A DNA stretch of 26,725 nt from Bodo saltans (Eukaryota; Euglenozoa; Kinetoplastea; Eubodonida; Bodonidae), in assembly GCA_001460835.1 (NCBI GenBank), contig CYKH01001791.1, positions 1 to 26,725 on the forward strand, written 5' to 3'. The notes under the pieces were generated by a model, which did no database searches, was not told where the DNA came from, and saw only the letters and a list, made by a program, of their open reading frames with translations. The translations under genes and the position numbers were made by a program. Below, piece after piece: positions 10,701-19,029 of the stretch (position 1 is the stretch's first letter; each line of letters starts with the position of its first letter).

Positions 10701-11903
10701 GCGGGAGTGTATGTTGGCGGAGTGTTTGGCAACACAATTGTTATCGTTGGGTCCACTGGACTACGATATTTTGTTGGTCAACTTTTGCAGCGAGCCGACG
10801 TAAGTAGCAACAAACCACCATTGTGGTGGGGTCGAATCGTTCATCGTTTGCGATCACTTGCGCCGCCATCGGGCCCCGTGACGCTGTCGTGGACGGCGTA
10901 CATGTTTTTGCTGTGCCCCACAGTGTCGCTGTGCGTCGCTCTTGCCTCAGATGAGACATTACCTTCGTCTGCTCGATGGCTTGGCGGCGTGATGCTGCCT
11001 CTGTGGCTCGTGCCGTGGACAGGAGCGTTCTTTGGGCTGTGCTGGTGCGGTGCGGCGTTTGCCTTCCGCAGTGTAACAAAAGAGACCAAACCGCACGGCA
11101 CAAAGCGGCACGTCGCATTTACCTCAGCTGCTGCACGATCTCGGCATTTGTTCTCGTTGCCCACGATTAGAGAGACCCATGATTGGCTGTTGGAGGCACA
11201 GGAGGAACTTGTCCCTCGCCGCGGGTCGAAGCTGCGGAGCCTCGCAAAAGAACAACTGCGTAGGTTTGGATCTGTCTTTGCAGGCTATCGAGCTGCACGA
11301 TACTGGTGCTTCAACGTCGAGGTAGGGTTTGCGATCGCCACCGGTGCCGCTACTGGCCTGATGCTGCGGCAGATGGGCAGCACGGATCCGTGTGCTGGGT
11401 CCGGGTGGGCGTGGGCTGTGGTGGGTGTGGGCGTAGTGGAGACGACGGCCGCGGTTGTGCTGAGAGCGTTTGCGCTTCGATTAGAGCTCGCGGTATTTGT
11501 CGCTGTGATGGTGTTCACGATCCTCTCCGAGATCGTTGCGCTGCTTAATCCAAACGCGGTGGCTGAAGCGAACGCACTGTCGATCGTTGCTGCGGTGCTG
11601 CAAATATTGTCCATGTTGTACAGCGCCTTTGAACATTTCCGACTTCGACATCGAACTAACGGAGAGCAGCTAAGGCCATTGCAGGCTGTTGGCACTGCCT
11701 TCCAGCAACCTGAGCCGAAAAGCGACTATTTGAATGCGCACGCATTACGAAGCCTATCCAGCGGTGGTTTATCCACGTCAACATTCCTCAGCGCGACTTT
11801 ACTACGAACGACAGTCGCTAAACGTTCTACGGTTTCAGTTGAGTCTTCGTTGGAGAGTTTGGTGTCCCTTATCTGTGAAGCACAAGATGGGACTCGACGT
11901 TAG
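7752..11903 (+). CDS. Paralogue A: large beta-helix-like, polytopic surface membrane protein (intact)
   Basis: This 1383-residue protein is the only fully open member of the array. It has a signal peptide (about 1-26), then an ectodomain of about 820 residues built from recurring strand motifs of the form x-V-x-I-x-V-x-N-S-x-L every 40-70 residues (for example 79-90, 142-152, 187-198, 433-445, 516-526), suggesting a parallel beta-helix. Sequons are frequent (N79, N143, N217). The juxtamembrane motif CNTWSPTPLAELL (846-858) and DWDASCP (878-884) precede hydrophobic helices at about 911-928, 934-949, 985-1008, 1045-1064, 1077-1099, 1186-1205, 1219-1240, 1246-1266 and 1274-1292. The 1105-1185 loop is strongly basic and so probably cytoplasmic. 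With nine helices the ectodomain is outside and the tail inside. The tail ends with SLESLVSLICEAQ (1365-1377). The function is unknown; adhesion or sensing is a guess from architecture. Confidence 0.85.
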   Translation: MMRISSVLVIWMLCPAFLLSELIPCSSVTLTTTVLQSNTNYFIEDCFVPDLPPSAGGGFTPILHPFTGYLSPSHLTLTNVSITVRNSNVVPTVHMESIIPGLPGVAVNNIYVALIGVQATWPVGLAPAVVDSVLSVREIPFVNVSLELRSCVLNFSLPSTNAWILPVFAWFRPPVRLDLTQYGESSQVTIIITDSHIYTFCDNRVRSDLFVFEVPGNDTITNVLVDIVNSSLSFRAIVWRMYPVAVINIVGRDDCVAGIGSTTNTSISNVVIRVCNSSDLTAIGILPIDIGPPQFPIVTAALFYVRASRCSHVYVVIADIRSEVALVRSLLLPSLSPVTYTNTKLTAALVHLDIVTSLSHVTFHCSNTVAALTSVSKAYVLLAGSFVFATLTVHDVNITVANIYVRAIIVSGNSGESGKEAICIGFDSFGTVGNIMINIEHSTLRTAAAVDGGPQSVAAAVLLNSASSHVQIRVVGVILDASTNPGTISFVGVSGATVALFIAVSSIVIVNGNAQNFSVYVYNSRLHFQSLFNCPIGTLLRFTSTAAEIVFIPGIITTAVVDVKGCDILLVNLSGGFGGTPALLISAGGSWDANFVGVVGTVTQKIAYAGLPTVVLPLVGALSPTSGVTSSIFDSVHITILNTSISASINNTGSSNATSTVSTANLMISILSLYATTMRNTASVLISDSTAFLARGGVSTNAWKTCQRPLIITPGGSTASVVAISGTTIFESGTRISVARVAGVVGPLICGYSLVPNPAKLTLEPNTSISFAYVSSSGTEDESSVFGLASASTASSIFTVVVVADSTLQSPYGIDLSFSSLCGFGYLAGPSSSVSSTMPATLTLLCNTWSPTPLAELLTLSETRLSALLVKTPSPGSDWDASCPAVSMTVTDTPAMIMVPQQRLPVSVKAASSVLVGGAIWFGSLLGGTVGGVHGIQAAMLLLRVQLLCEESDSPSTTGSVMTPVDLCCDLSTSPTQLTTPGYAGVYVGGVFGNTIVIVGSTGLRYFVGQLLQRADVSSNKPPLWWGRIVHRLRSLAPPSGPVTLSWTAYMFLLCPTVSLCVALASDETLPSSARWLGGVMLPLWLVPWTGAFFGLCWCGAAFAFRSVTKETKPHGTKRHVAFTSAAARSRHLFSLPTIRETHDWLLEAQEELVPRRGSKLRSLAKEQLRRFGSVFAGYRAARYWCFNVEVGFAIATGAATGLMLRQMGSTDPCAGSGWAWAVVGVGVVETTAAVVLRAFALRLELAVFVAVMVFTILSEIVALLNPNAVAEANALSIVAAVLQILSMLYSAFEHFRLRHRTNGEQLRPLQAVGTAFQQPEPKSDYLNAHALRSLSSGGLSTSTFLSATLLRTTVAKRSTVSVESSLESLVSLICEAQDGTRR

Positions 11904-12440
11904 TTAGCCATCTCTCCATTGGGTCCATTGCTTGGTTCGTTCAGGAATGGTTGCTTCATTGATGTTTTTTTGTTTTGTTTTGTTTTGAATTAACACACAT
12001 TTTCTGTTTTCCAACTTTTTCATTCAGTCTGCACGTGTCACCATCACATTCATTCTTCCCTGTTAAACTACTTTCTATTCACGCTCCCAGTTTGTTCCTG
12101 ATGTTCAATCCCTAATGCTTTCACTCAGGTGTGCTGCTCTCGGTCACAATATGAATGACAAAGGACATCGTTCATCCAACCATTATTGTTTTGTTTTTAT
12201 TATTTTACTAAAGTTTTTTTTTTATTTTCTTTCGTGAACTTAAGATGCATCAATGACCCGCGCATTACTGCGTGAAGCGTCTTCAAGACAAACTGTAGAA
12301 CAGCACGTGTTTTTAGGTGTGGCGAAGCTGCGTGGCGAACATGTGAGTAAAACCGTTTTTCCTGAGAACATCATGATCCCTTGTGCTTTGGCTGATTAGC
12401 GATAGTGAAAGGAAACTGAGACACCATTTTACCAGAAGGT
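11904..12440 (+). other. Intergenic region between A and B; 3' flank shared with B
   Basis: No gene is visible. The stretch is T-rich, with a (TTTTG)n run at 11965-11986. About 11984-12090 is related to 14360-14480, downstream of B: both contain a TTTTTC/TTTTCG-TTCATTC block and CACCATCACATTC, followed by (T)TTAACT/TTAAACT. This shows that the duplicated unit included the 3' flank. A second T-rich tract (12186-12236) ending with AG at 12243-12244 is a possible acceptor for B. Confidence 0.55.
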
Positions 12441-12523
12441 TTGTGGTGCACGTTTTGCGAAGCGGCAGAAACACTAGTAGCAAGCACAACCTTATCACCT
12501 ATGCTTGGGTCAGCCTTTGCAAT

Positions 12524-12562
12524 TGTTGTGGTGTCCAACATGCCATGTTGGACACCACAACA
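12524..12562. repeat. 39-bp perfect palindrome with a 1-nt centre
   Basis: The 19-nt arm 12524-12542 (TGTTGTGGTGTCCAACATG) is the exact reverse complement of 12544-12562, with C12543 between. It lies in the signal-peptide-like region at the start of paralogue B. No counterpart is seen at the start of A, C, D or E. Confidence 0.95.
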
Positions 12563-13575
12563 TCATCGTGGGTTATCAGAGCGAATTCTTTGCAGTGATG
12601 CAACAACAACACTTCAGTCCAACACGGAGTATCTTTTAGAGGTTCAGCGCGTTGCATACCCGGTCATTCCGGTGGCCTTATTGCCCTTCATGCAGCAGTT
12701 GGGTGCCATGCGAGACACCACCAATGCATCTGTTCTCGATGACACCACGATCACAATTGCGAACACAAGTATCTACTCGATTGACAGTGCCCCAGATAGC
12801 CCTCCCTCTGAGACGGTCAGTCCTGTGATCACCATAGTCGGTCTCCATGCCACCACTATGCGCAACACTACCTCAGTGCTCATATTTGATTCCGCTGCGC
12901 TCCTTGGAGGAGACACCACCTTATTAATAAACGCCTGGAAAACATGTCGAAGACCGCTGATCACCGTACCTGGCGTAGACACAGCGTCCGTCCTCGCCAT
13001 TTGTGGGACCACAATATTTGAGTCTGGCACGCGTATCGCTGTAACTCGTGTGGCTGGTGTGGTGGGCCCACTGATTTCAGGATTCTCGCTCGTGCCCAAC
13101 CCAGCGATGCTAACATTGCGACCGAACACAACCATCACTTTCGCGAGTGTGTCCTCGAGCGGCCTCGGCAACGAAGGCAGTGTCTTCGGCCTGGCATCGG
13201 CATCAACTGCATCGAGTTTGTTCAGTGTCGTGGTGGTTGCCGATTCTACCCTTCAAACTCCTTACGGCATCAACCTCTACTTGTCGTCGTTATGCGGCTT
13301 TGGCTATCTTGTGGGGCCAAGTAGCATCGTATCCTCAACCATGCCGGCCACCCTAACGCTACTTTGCAATACGTGGTCACCAGCTCCACTGGCCGAGCTC
13401 CTCACTCTCAGCGATGCTCGCCTGGCTGTTGAAGGCATCGGAGGAACTTGTTCCTCGCCGCGGTGAAAAACTGCGGAGCCTTGCGAAGGAGCAGCTGCGG
13501 AGGTTCGGATCTGTCTTCGCGGGCTACCGAGCTGCACGCTACTGGTGCTTCAATGTCGAGGTGGGGTTTGCGATC

Positions 13576-13661
13576 AAAAAAAAAAGGTCTGATGCTGCGG
13601 CAGATGAGCAGCACGGATCCGTGGGTCTGATGCTGCGGCAGATGAGCAGCACGGATCCGTG
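13576..13661 (+). repeat. A10 run plus perfect 38-bp tandem duplication in B
   Basis: Ten A residues (13576-13585) stand where A and D carry about 18 nt encoding A-T-G-x-A-T. The units 13586-13623 and 13624-13661 follow, identical copies starting GGTCTGATGCTGCGG. The length is 2 mod 3, so the frame shifts. Confidence 0.93.
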
Positions 13662-14153
13662 TGGTGGGTCCGGGTGTGGGTGTGGGGATCTTGGAGACGA
13701 CGACTGCGGTTGTGCTGAAAGCGTTTGCGCTTCGGTTAGAGCTGGTGTTATTTGTGTCCGTGATGGTGTTTACTATCCTTTCGGAAATAATTGCGCTGCT
13801 GAATCCAAACGCGGTGGACGCAACGAACGCACTGTCTGTAGTTGCAGCGGCGCTTCAAATGGTGTCCATGATTTACGGCGCCTTTGAACATTTCCGACTT
13901 CGAAATAGAGCTGAAGGAGAGCAGTTAAGGCCGCTGCAGGCCGTTGGTACAGCCTCCCAGCAAGGACTTGAATGCGCTTGCGTTGGAAAGAAGCGTATCT
14001 GGTGGTAAGTCACAGAGCGCATTCTTGGCGCCAAGATTTCTCAGTGCGGCTTTTTTACGACCGACAGTTGCTAAACACGCAACGGCTTCCGTTGAGTCGA
14101 CGTTGGAGAGTTTGATTTCCCTGATCTGTGAAGCACAAGATGGGAGACGTTAG

Positions 14154-14742
14154 CCATCTGGGACGGTCCCTCTGTTTTGTGGAGATAACTCGACCTTTCG
14201 GTAGTCAACGGATTTTTTGGACCTGTGTTATTTTGCTCTGAATTCCAAATCAGAAATCAGTCATGAAATGAACTTTCAGGCTGAGGTGGTCCTACATATT
14301 TTTTTCTGTTTGAAGAGTATCCCTTTCTGGCGTGGATGTTCTTGTTTCTTCCATTTTTAAATTTGAATTTACGCTTATTTACTGTTTTTTGACGTTTTCG
14401 TTCATTCTGAACGTTCACCATCACATTCTTACAACGTTTAACTTGAACATTTACATGTGTAAATCACCTTCCCGTTCCCAGCGCTCGTTATTATTGTTTC
14501 CCAGACGGTTGCTCTGGATCAAATTGCACAAGCATAGTATTCAGCAGTACTTTGTGCTCTCTGTTTCACATTTCTTCCTACAAATTCCGTTTGTTTACAT
14601 GCTTGAAAAAAAAAGAACCCAATAACATGTACGACTGCTTCAAACCCCCTTTCCGCCAATTATCTTGCTGTGTAGAAGTCCGACTAAAAAAAGAGACAAG
14701 ATACATAATGACACGAAACGCAGAGCGTTAAGTCGATTCACA
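14154..14742 (+). other. Intergenic region between B and C
   Basis: No supported gene. The 97-codon frame at 14332-14625 is T-rich and hydrophobic by composition only. The block at about 14360-14480 is related to the 3' flank of A. A pyrimidine run at about 14646-14668 followed by TGTAG (AG at 14674-14675) is a possible acceptor for C, giving a 5' UTR of about 67 nt. Confidence 0.5.
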
Positions 14743-17208
14743 ATGCCACCTGCCTCCTTCGTAGCATTGTACCCAAAATGTTTTGCGAACTTTCGATCTA
14801 CTGTTGGTCACGTCACATTCACACTTCTTTGGTGGCTGCTATTCTCCGCGGTCATTGTTTTCATTCACGGAGCAACCACCATGTCGTTCATTGAAATTCC
14901 ATGCGACGTGAACATGATCAACATCACCACCACCATGGCGTCCAACACTACTTACCTGATCACCAACTGTACGCTTGATGGCTTGCCACCAACATTTGAC
15001 GGCGGTTGGATGCCACCTATCCACCGCTTCGAGGCAATGCTTTCCACTGTGGCACCTCCTTCTAGTCTCATGAATGTGCGGATAATGGTGCAGGGGGGCA
15101 ACGTGTTGCCTATTATCAAGATCTGGCCTGCAGTAGGAATTGCCGGCCCTGTGTCGACGTTGCTGTCGGTGATCAACGTGTCGGTGGAGCTTGTCAACAT
15201 TTCTGTTGAGTGGCCTGCAACGATTGCGCCGAACGTTGTCGATAGTATCTTTGCTGTGCTATTTGCGTACATGAGAAATATCTCCTTGACTCTGCGAGAC
15301 TGCTCGTTGGAGTTACACTACCCCAGCTCCCTTGTGATGAATTCAAACCCAATCCTGTTGTGGATTCTTGGTCCTCTACTTCTGCTGTCCGACGACAGTG
15401 GCACAACAATCAACATGACGTCGAGCGGCGTGAGTCTTTTCGTAGCTGCTTCACGAGTAGTGATCCACAGTCAGCGGAACACGACGCCGTCTCGCTTATT
15501 TTTGCTCGAAATGTTGGCCGGGGGCGTCCTGACGAATGTGACAATTCTCGTCACCCAACAGTCCACCGTCACAATTCTCGCAAGCATCTGGTTCCACTTA
15601 CAAACTGTGGCCGTCATGGGCGTTCAATATCAGAGGAACGCCGGCTTCATTGCCGCCGACTCACAAATGTCCCACGTCAATTTTCGAGTGTCGGACAGGT
15701 CTATCATCACATTAGTGGGGATATTACCTCTTGAGGGCACCACGCCAATCAACGATACCGACGTCACGCTGATGTGCATGCAAGTGTCTTCTTGCAGCGA
15801 TATTTACGTTGGTGTTGAGGGGGCGAGTTTTTTGAATATGACCCTAGTGAGATCGACGGTCGGCGAAGCGTCGTTGATGGCAATGACCGTTCGACGCCAC
15901 CGGGCCACAATAGCAAGGTTCGATGTCGCACAAACAGCCCAGCACGTACGGTTAGTCTGCAGAAACTCCACCACCTTGCTTCGTGCAGCGACAAAGGCAA
16001 TTTTATTTGCAATTTCTGCACAATTCATGGTGGACGTGAATGCAACCATATCTCACGCTGTTACGACGCAGGAAGCGACGGCTGGGCTTGCTGGGCAACA
16101 AGGTAAGGTAGCAACCTGCGTGACGCTGTCATCGGGCGTCACGAGTACAGAGTTTGGCAGCACTCCCATAGGAATCCAAGGCTCGGTGATACATGTGGAG
16201 CACACACGTATTCACGTCGTTGTAGCGGCAGATGGTGCCTTGAACAGTGCAATCAGTACTGTGTATCTTGCATCTGATAATGTGTTTACAGAAACGGGAA
16301 TTTTTGTCGACAACGTGACGATGGTGTCTTCTGTTGTTGGCTCAACCCTCTCGCCCTTTATGTTTGGTGCTGCCCCGTTGTCCATCTCTGTATTGTTGTT
16401 CACGTCGACATGCACGTTGGTGTGGTTGAGTGGCAATGTGACAGCAGCAGCGGTCGACGTGCAGCAATCACGTCTGGAAACTGCGCAACAATTCCTTGTT
16501 GTGGGATTCTCCGCCACTCAGTTGACCGCCTCAGTTGTATCAATCCTGTTCGTACCTGGCGCTGTAGCTTCGTCGACGATTGTCATCACGGACTGCAATG
16601 TTGTCATGACTGTTGTCACAGGGGCTGAGGACGACGGCAGAGGAGCATTTGGTGCAAACCCACCACTACCTGCAGGTTCTACTCAAGGCTGGAATGGCAA
16701 CATGGTGAACATTATCGCCACGATGACCCAACGTGCCGCGTCTAAAATGATCAACGCGGCGCCGAGCGTCTTGACAGCCTTCCTCAGCTCCGCATCGAAC
16801 GCCACCTCGTTGTTCGACCGAGTGCTGATTGTCATGTCTCGCGTCGTGATTTCTCCCAGCACTTTGCCGAAGAATCCCTCGTTTTTGGGACAGAGTGTGA
16901 GTGTGATCGTGTCCATGTTAGGCCTTGCCGATACGACATTGCGCAATGTTGTCGTGAATATGACCAACGTGTCTGTGTTTTCTACCACCGCCACCGAATT
17001 AGGCGCCGTGTCGGACATGCGATCATGCACGAGGCAAAATATCACGGCGTTAGGCTTTGGGCACGGCTTCGCCTCATTGATATCAATCCTAGGCCAATGC
17101 ACAATGGCATCCAATACCACTGTTGTTGTGAATGGGGCGGCTGGAGTTATGGGCCCGGCGATATCTGGGTATTCTGTGACGCAGAACGCGGCGGCACTAA
17201 CGCTGTAA
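14743..17208 (+). CDS. Paralogue C, N-terminal segment: signal anchor and beta-helix-like ectodomain, ends at an in-frame TAA
   Basis: The start is the ATG at 14743 (earlier in-frame codons lack an ATG); 821 residues are read before TAA at 17206-17208. A basic N-terminus and a hydrophobic segment (about 25-44) are followed by the C/D/E subfamily signature I-P-C-D-x-N-M-x-N-x-T-T-T, then S-N-T-x-Y-L-I-x-x-C and G-G-W-M-P-P-I-H-R-F. The rest is ectodomain with recurring V-x-I/V-x-V-x-N/D-S/C motifs and many sequons. The family normally continues with a further strand region, the CNxWxPxPL motif and the membrane module. Here that part follows in the same frame right after the stop, so the segment is the first half of one gene interrupted by a single nonsense codon. 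Confidence 0.8.
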   Translation: MPPASFVALYPKCFANFRSTVGHVTFTLLWWLLFSAVIVFIHGATTMSFIEIPCDVNMINITTTMASNTTYLITNCTLDGLPPTFDGGWMPPIHRFEAMLSTVAPPSSLMNVRIMVQGGNVLPIIKIWPAVGIAGPVSTLLSVINVSVELVNISVEWPATIAPNVVDSIFAVLFAYMRNISLTLRDCSLELHYPSSLVMNSNPILLWILGPLLLLSDDSGTTINMTSSGVSLFVAASRVVIHSQRNTTPSRLFLLEMLAGGVLTNVTILVTQQSTVTILASIWFHLQTVAVMGVQYQRNAGFIAADSQMSHVNFRVSDRSIITLVGILPLEGTTPINDTDVTLMCMQVSSCSDIYVGVEGASFLNMTLVRSTVGEASLMAMTVRRHRATIARFDVAQTAQHVRLVCRNSTTLLRAATKAILFAISAQFMVDVNATISHAVTTQEATAGLAGQQGKVATCVTLSSGVTSTEFGSTPIGIQGSVIHVEHTRIHVVVAADGALNSAISTVYLASDNVFTETGIFVDNVTMVSSVVGSTLSPFMFGAAPLSISVLLFTSTCTLVWLSGNVTAAAVDVQQSRLETAQQFLVVGFSATQLTASVVSILFVPGAVASSTIVITDCNVVMTVVTGAEDDGRGAFGANPPLPAGSTQGWNGNMVNIIATMTQRAASKMINAAPSVLTAFLSSASNATSLFDRVLIVMSRVVISPSTLPKNPSFLGQSVSVIVSMLGLADTTLRNVVVNMTNVSVFSTTATELGAVSDMRSCTRQNITALGFGHGFASLISILGQCTMASNTTVVVNGAAGVMGPAISGYSVTQNAAALTL

Positions 17209-17229
17209 CGCTCCGACGCAAGAAGTCTC

Positions 17230-19029
17230 ATGCAGTTCCAGGGCATTGTCGCAAGGGGCGTGGAGAGCGAGGGCAGTATTTTTGGAAAGCACTGCTCGTC
17301 ACAGACAACTAGTAGCTTTGTGATTGATGTGATGATGACTACCAGCGTATCATCATCGTCAACATTCACAAGGACCGGCGGCATTTCCTTGTCGCCTATC
17401 CTGTCTTTACATTGCAATGTATGGGCACCAGTGCCCCTCGCAACTTTGCTGGAGGTGAGCAGCCCTCAGTTGCCATCTGCGTACGTGGCAACGCCGCTGC
17501 CTGGGAATGATTGGGATGCTTCCTGCCCTCAGCTACTTGTGGAAGGAGTGTCACACACCACCACCGCCTTCCCAGTCATTGCCCCTCCCACATATCCAAT
17601 CCCTGCGGTCCGCTCTGCAACGTCTGTGATCACAGGAGCTGTCATTGCGGCTGGATCGCTGGTTGGTGTGGGCAGTCAAGGGGGAGGCGTGCATGGCATT
17701 CAAATTGCAATGCTCGTGATACACGTGCAAACATTGTGCGCTGCTAACGAGGGGAATGTCAATCATGGCGAGGAGGCGTCGATTGCCACACCAGACGACC
17801 TGTGCTGCGACCTTGGGACGAGCCCAACACAGCTCAGCTTTGATGACTACGGTGGCGTCTACTTAGGAGGCGTCTTGGGGAATACAATACTCGTGATGGG
17901 TTCCACGATGATGCGGTTCATTGCGGGCAAAATGCTGCTGAGGCTGCCACAACTCGACGAGAAGGACCCAAACTGCGTGAAGCGCATCCTTCGCCACATG
18001 CGATCCCTTGCACCACCATCAGGCCCAGTGACGTTGTCGTGGACTGCTTACATGTTTCTATTGTGCCCGACGGTGTCGCTGTGCGTTGCTCTTGCGTCAG
18101 ACGGGACGATGCCAGCGTATGCTCGGTGGATGGGTGGACTTGTGCTGCCGCTATGGTTGATGCCATGGGCTGGAGCTTTTTTTGGTCTGTGCTGGTGGGG
18201 TCGTCGCGTTGAGTTTGCCTTCTACGGAGAAGCCCAGCGCAAACGCAAGCAACAGTCTTCGACGCGGAAGGCGCAGAAGGAAGCGAGGACGACGACTACA
18301 TTCTTTGGTAACGTGCACGACTGGCTGCTGAAAGAGACAGAGGAGTTAAAACCATTGCGACGACATGCGTTGCAAGCAGCAAAGCAACTTCGTTTGTTTG
18401 GATCCGTGTTTGCAAGCTACCGCGCTGCTCGGCATTGGGCGTTCAACGTCGAGGTGTTCTTTGCCTTTGTCGCAGGAACCATTGCTGGGCTCTTCTTACT
18501 GCGCGCCAGCAGTGCCCTGTGCTCAGGGTCGGCATGGGGATGGGCGGTGGTAGCGGTAGGGATCGCGGAAACGACAACTGCGGTGGCATTGCAGGCCTTT
18601 TCTCTAAGACTTGAGCTCGTGTGCTTTGTGTTGGTGATGTTATTCACCATTGTGTCAGAAATCGTTGCCCTTGTCTATCCAGATGAGTCGGATGCTGCAA
18701 ACGCGCTCTCCACTGTTGCTGCGGTCCTGCAAGCGTTCCTTATGATGTATGGGGCATTGGAACACTTTCATTTGCGCCTTCGAGTGCGAATTTCTCTTAG
18801 CGGTGCCTTTTTCAGTGCAGGCCGTGGGCACGCACTTGGGGAATTTCATTTGGAAGCTCTGCCGAAATTATCTCCGGCACTCACCATGACGCGACACACT
18901 CAGCATCAACCCCTGGCATTCGATGGAAGCGACAAAACCTCACGTTTTAGATCGAGGGAAGAGGCACTTGAGCGACTTTTAAAATTGATTTGCGAGTCGC
19001 AGAATGTGCGGCCGCTTACCCACGAATAA
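17230..19029 (+). CDS. Paralogue C, C-terminal segment: juxtamembrane motif and polytopic membrane module
   Basis: This 599-codon continuation is in the same frame as the preceding segment; the codons 17209-17229 between the TAA and the ATG at 17230 also read through. It contains CNVWAPVPLATLL (62-74), DWDASCP (94-100), hydrophobic helices near 128-145, 155-170, 208-233, 268-288, 300-322, 405-424, 436-457, 461-482 and 492-510, a basic loop at about 325-402, and the tail A-L-E-R-L-L-K-L-I-C-E-S-Q. Without the first half it has no signal sequence, so an independent protein from the 17230 ATG is unlikely to be targeted normally. The full C product with a sense codon at 17206 would be 1428 aa, close to A. 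Whether C is a pseudogene, a read-through gene or carries a sequence error is open. Confidence 0.8.
   Translation: MQFQGIVARGVESEGSIFGKHCSSQTTSSFVIDVMMTTSVSSSSTFTRTGGISLSPILSLHCNVWAPVPLATLLEVSSPQLPSAYVATPLPGNDWDASCPQLLVEGVSHTTTAFPVIAPPTYPIPAVRSATSVITGAVIAAGSLVGVGSQGGGVHGIQIAMLVIHVQTLCAANEGNVNHGEEASIATPDDLCCDLGTSPTQLSFDDYGGVYLGGVLGNTILVMGSTMMRFIAGKMLLRLPQLDEKDPNCVKRILRHMRSLAPPSGPVTLSWTAYMFLLCPTVSLCVALASDGTMPAYARWMGGLVLPLWLMPWAGAFFGLCWWGRRVEFAFYGEAQRKRKQQSSTRKAQKEARTTTTFFGNVHDWLLKETEELKPLRRHALQAAKQLRLFGSVFASYRAARHWAFNVEVFFAFVAGTIAGLFLLRASSALCSGSAWGWAVVAVGIAETTTAVALQAFSLRLELVCFVLVMLFTIVSEIVALVYPDESDAANALSTVAAVLQAFLMMYGALEHFHLRLRVRISLSGAFFSAGRGHALGEFHLEALPKLSPALTMTRHTQHQPLAFDGSDKTSRFRSREEALERLLKLICESQNVRPLTHE

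Larger units (their letters stand above)
12441..14153 (+). pseudogene. Paralogue B: internally deleted derivative of an A-type gene
   Basis: The first open frame (12441-13466) starts with a weak hydrophobic stretch and the family motif T-T-L-Q-S-N-T-E-Y (from about 12605). It then jumps, near 12631-12645, to sequence matching A residues about 602 onwards, so about 1.67 kb of ectodomain is missing. It follows A closely up to CNTWSPAPLAELL. Near 13424 a second jump of about 840 bp removes the region from just after that motif to the end of the basic loop, deleting the first five helices. The rest (EELVPRRG, RRFGSVFAGYRAARYW, last helices, SLISLICEAQ tail, stop at 14151-14153) is spread over several frames because of a 10-A run plus a 38-bp duplication near 13576-13661 and a 10-nt deletion near 13966. 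An ancestral start cannot be fixed; 12501 is an alternative ATG. It cannot make a normal family protein. Confidence 0.8.

Noticed and set aside
14332-14625. 97-codon hydrophobic frame between B and C
   Set aside because: The hydrophobicity comes from T-rich intergenic DNA; part of it corresponds to the non-coding 3' flank of A.
16683-17417. Minus-strand open frame of 244 codons opposite paralogue C
   Set aside because: It mirrors the strongly coding + strand and has no protein-like motifs; all supported genes are on the + strand.
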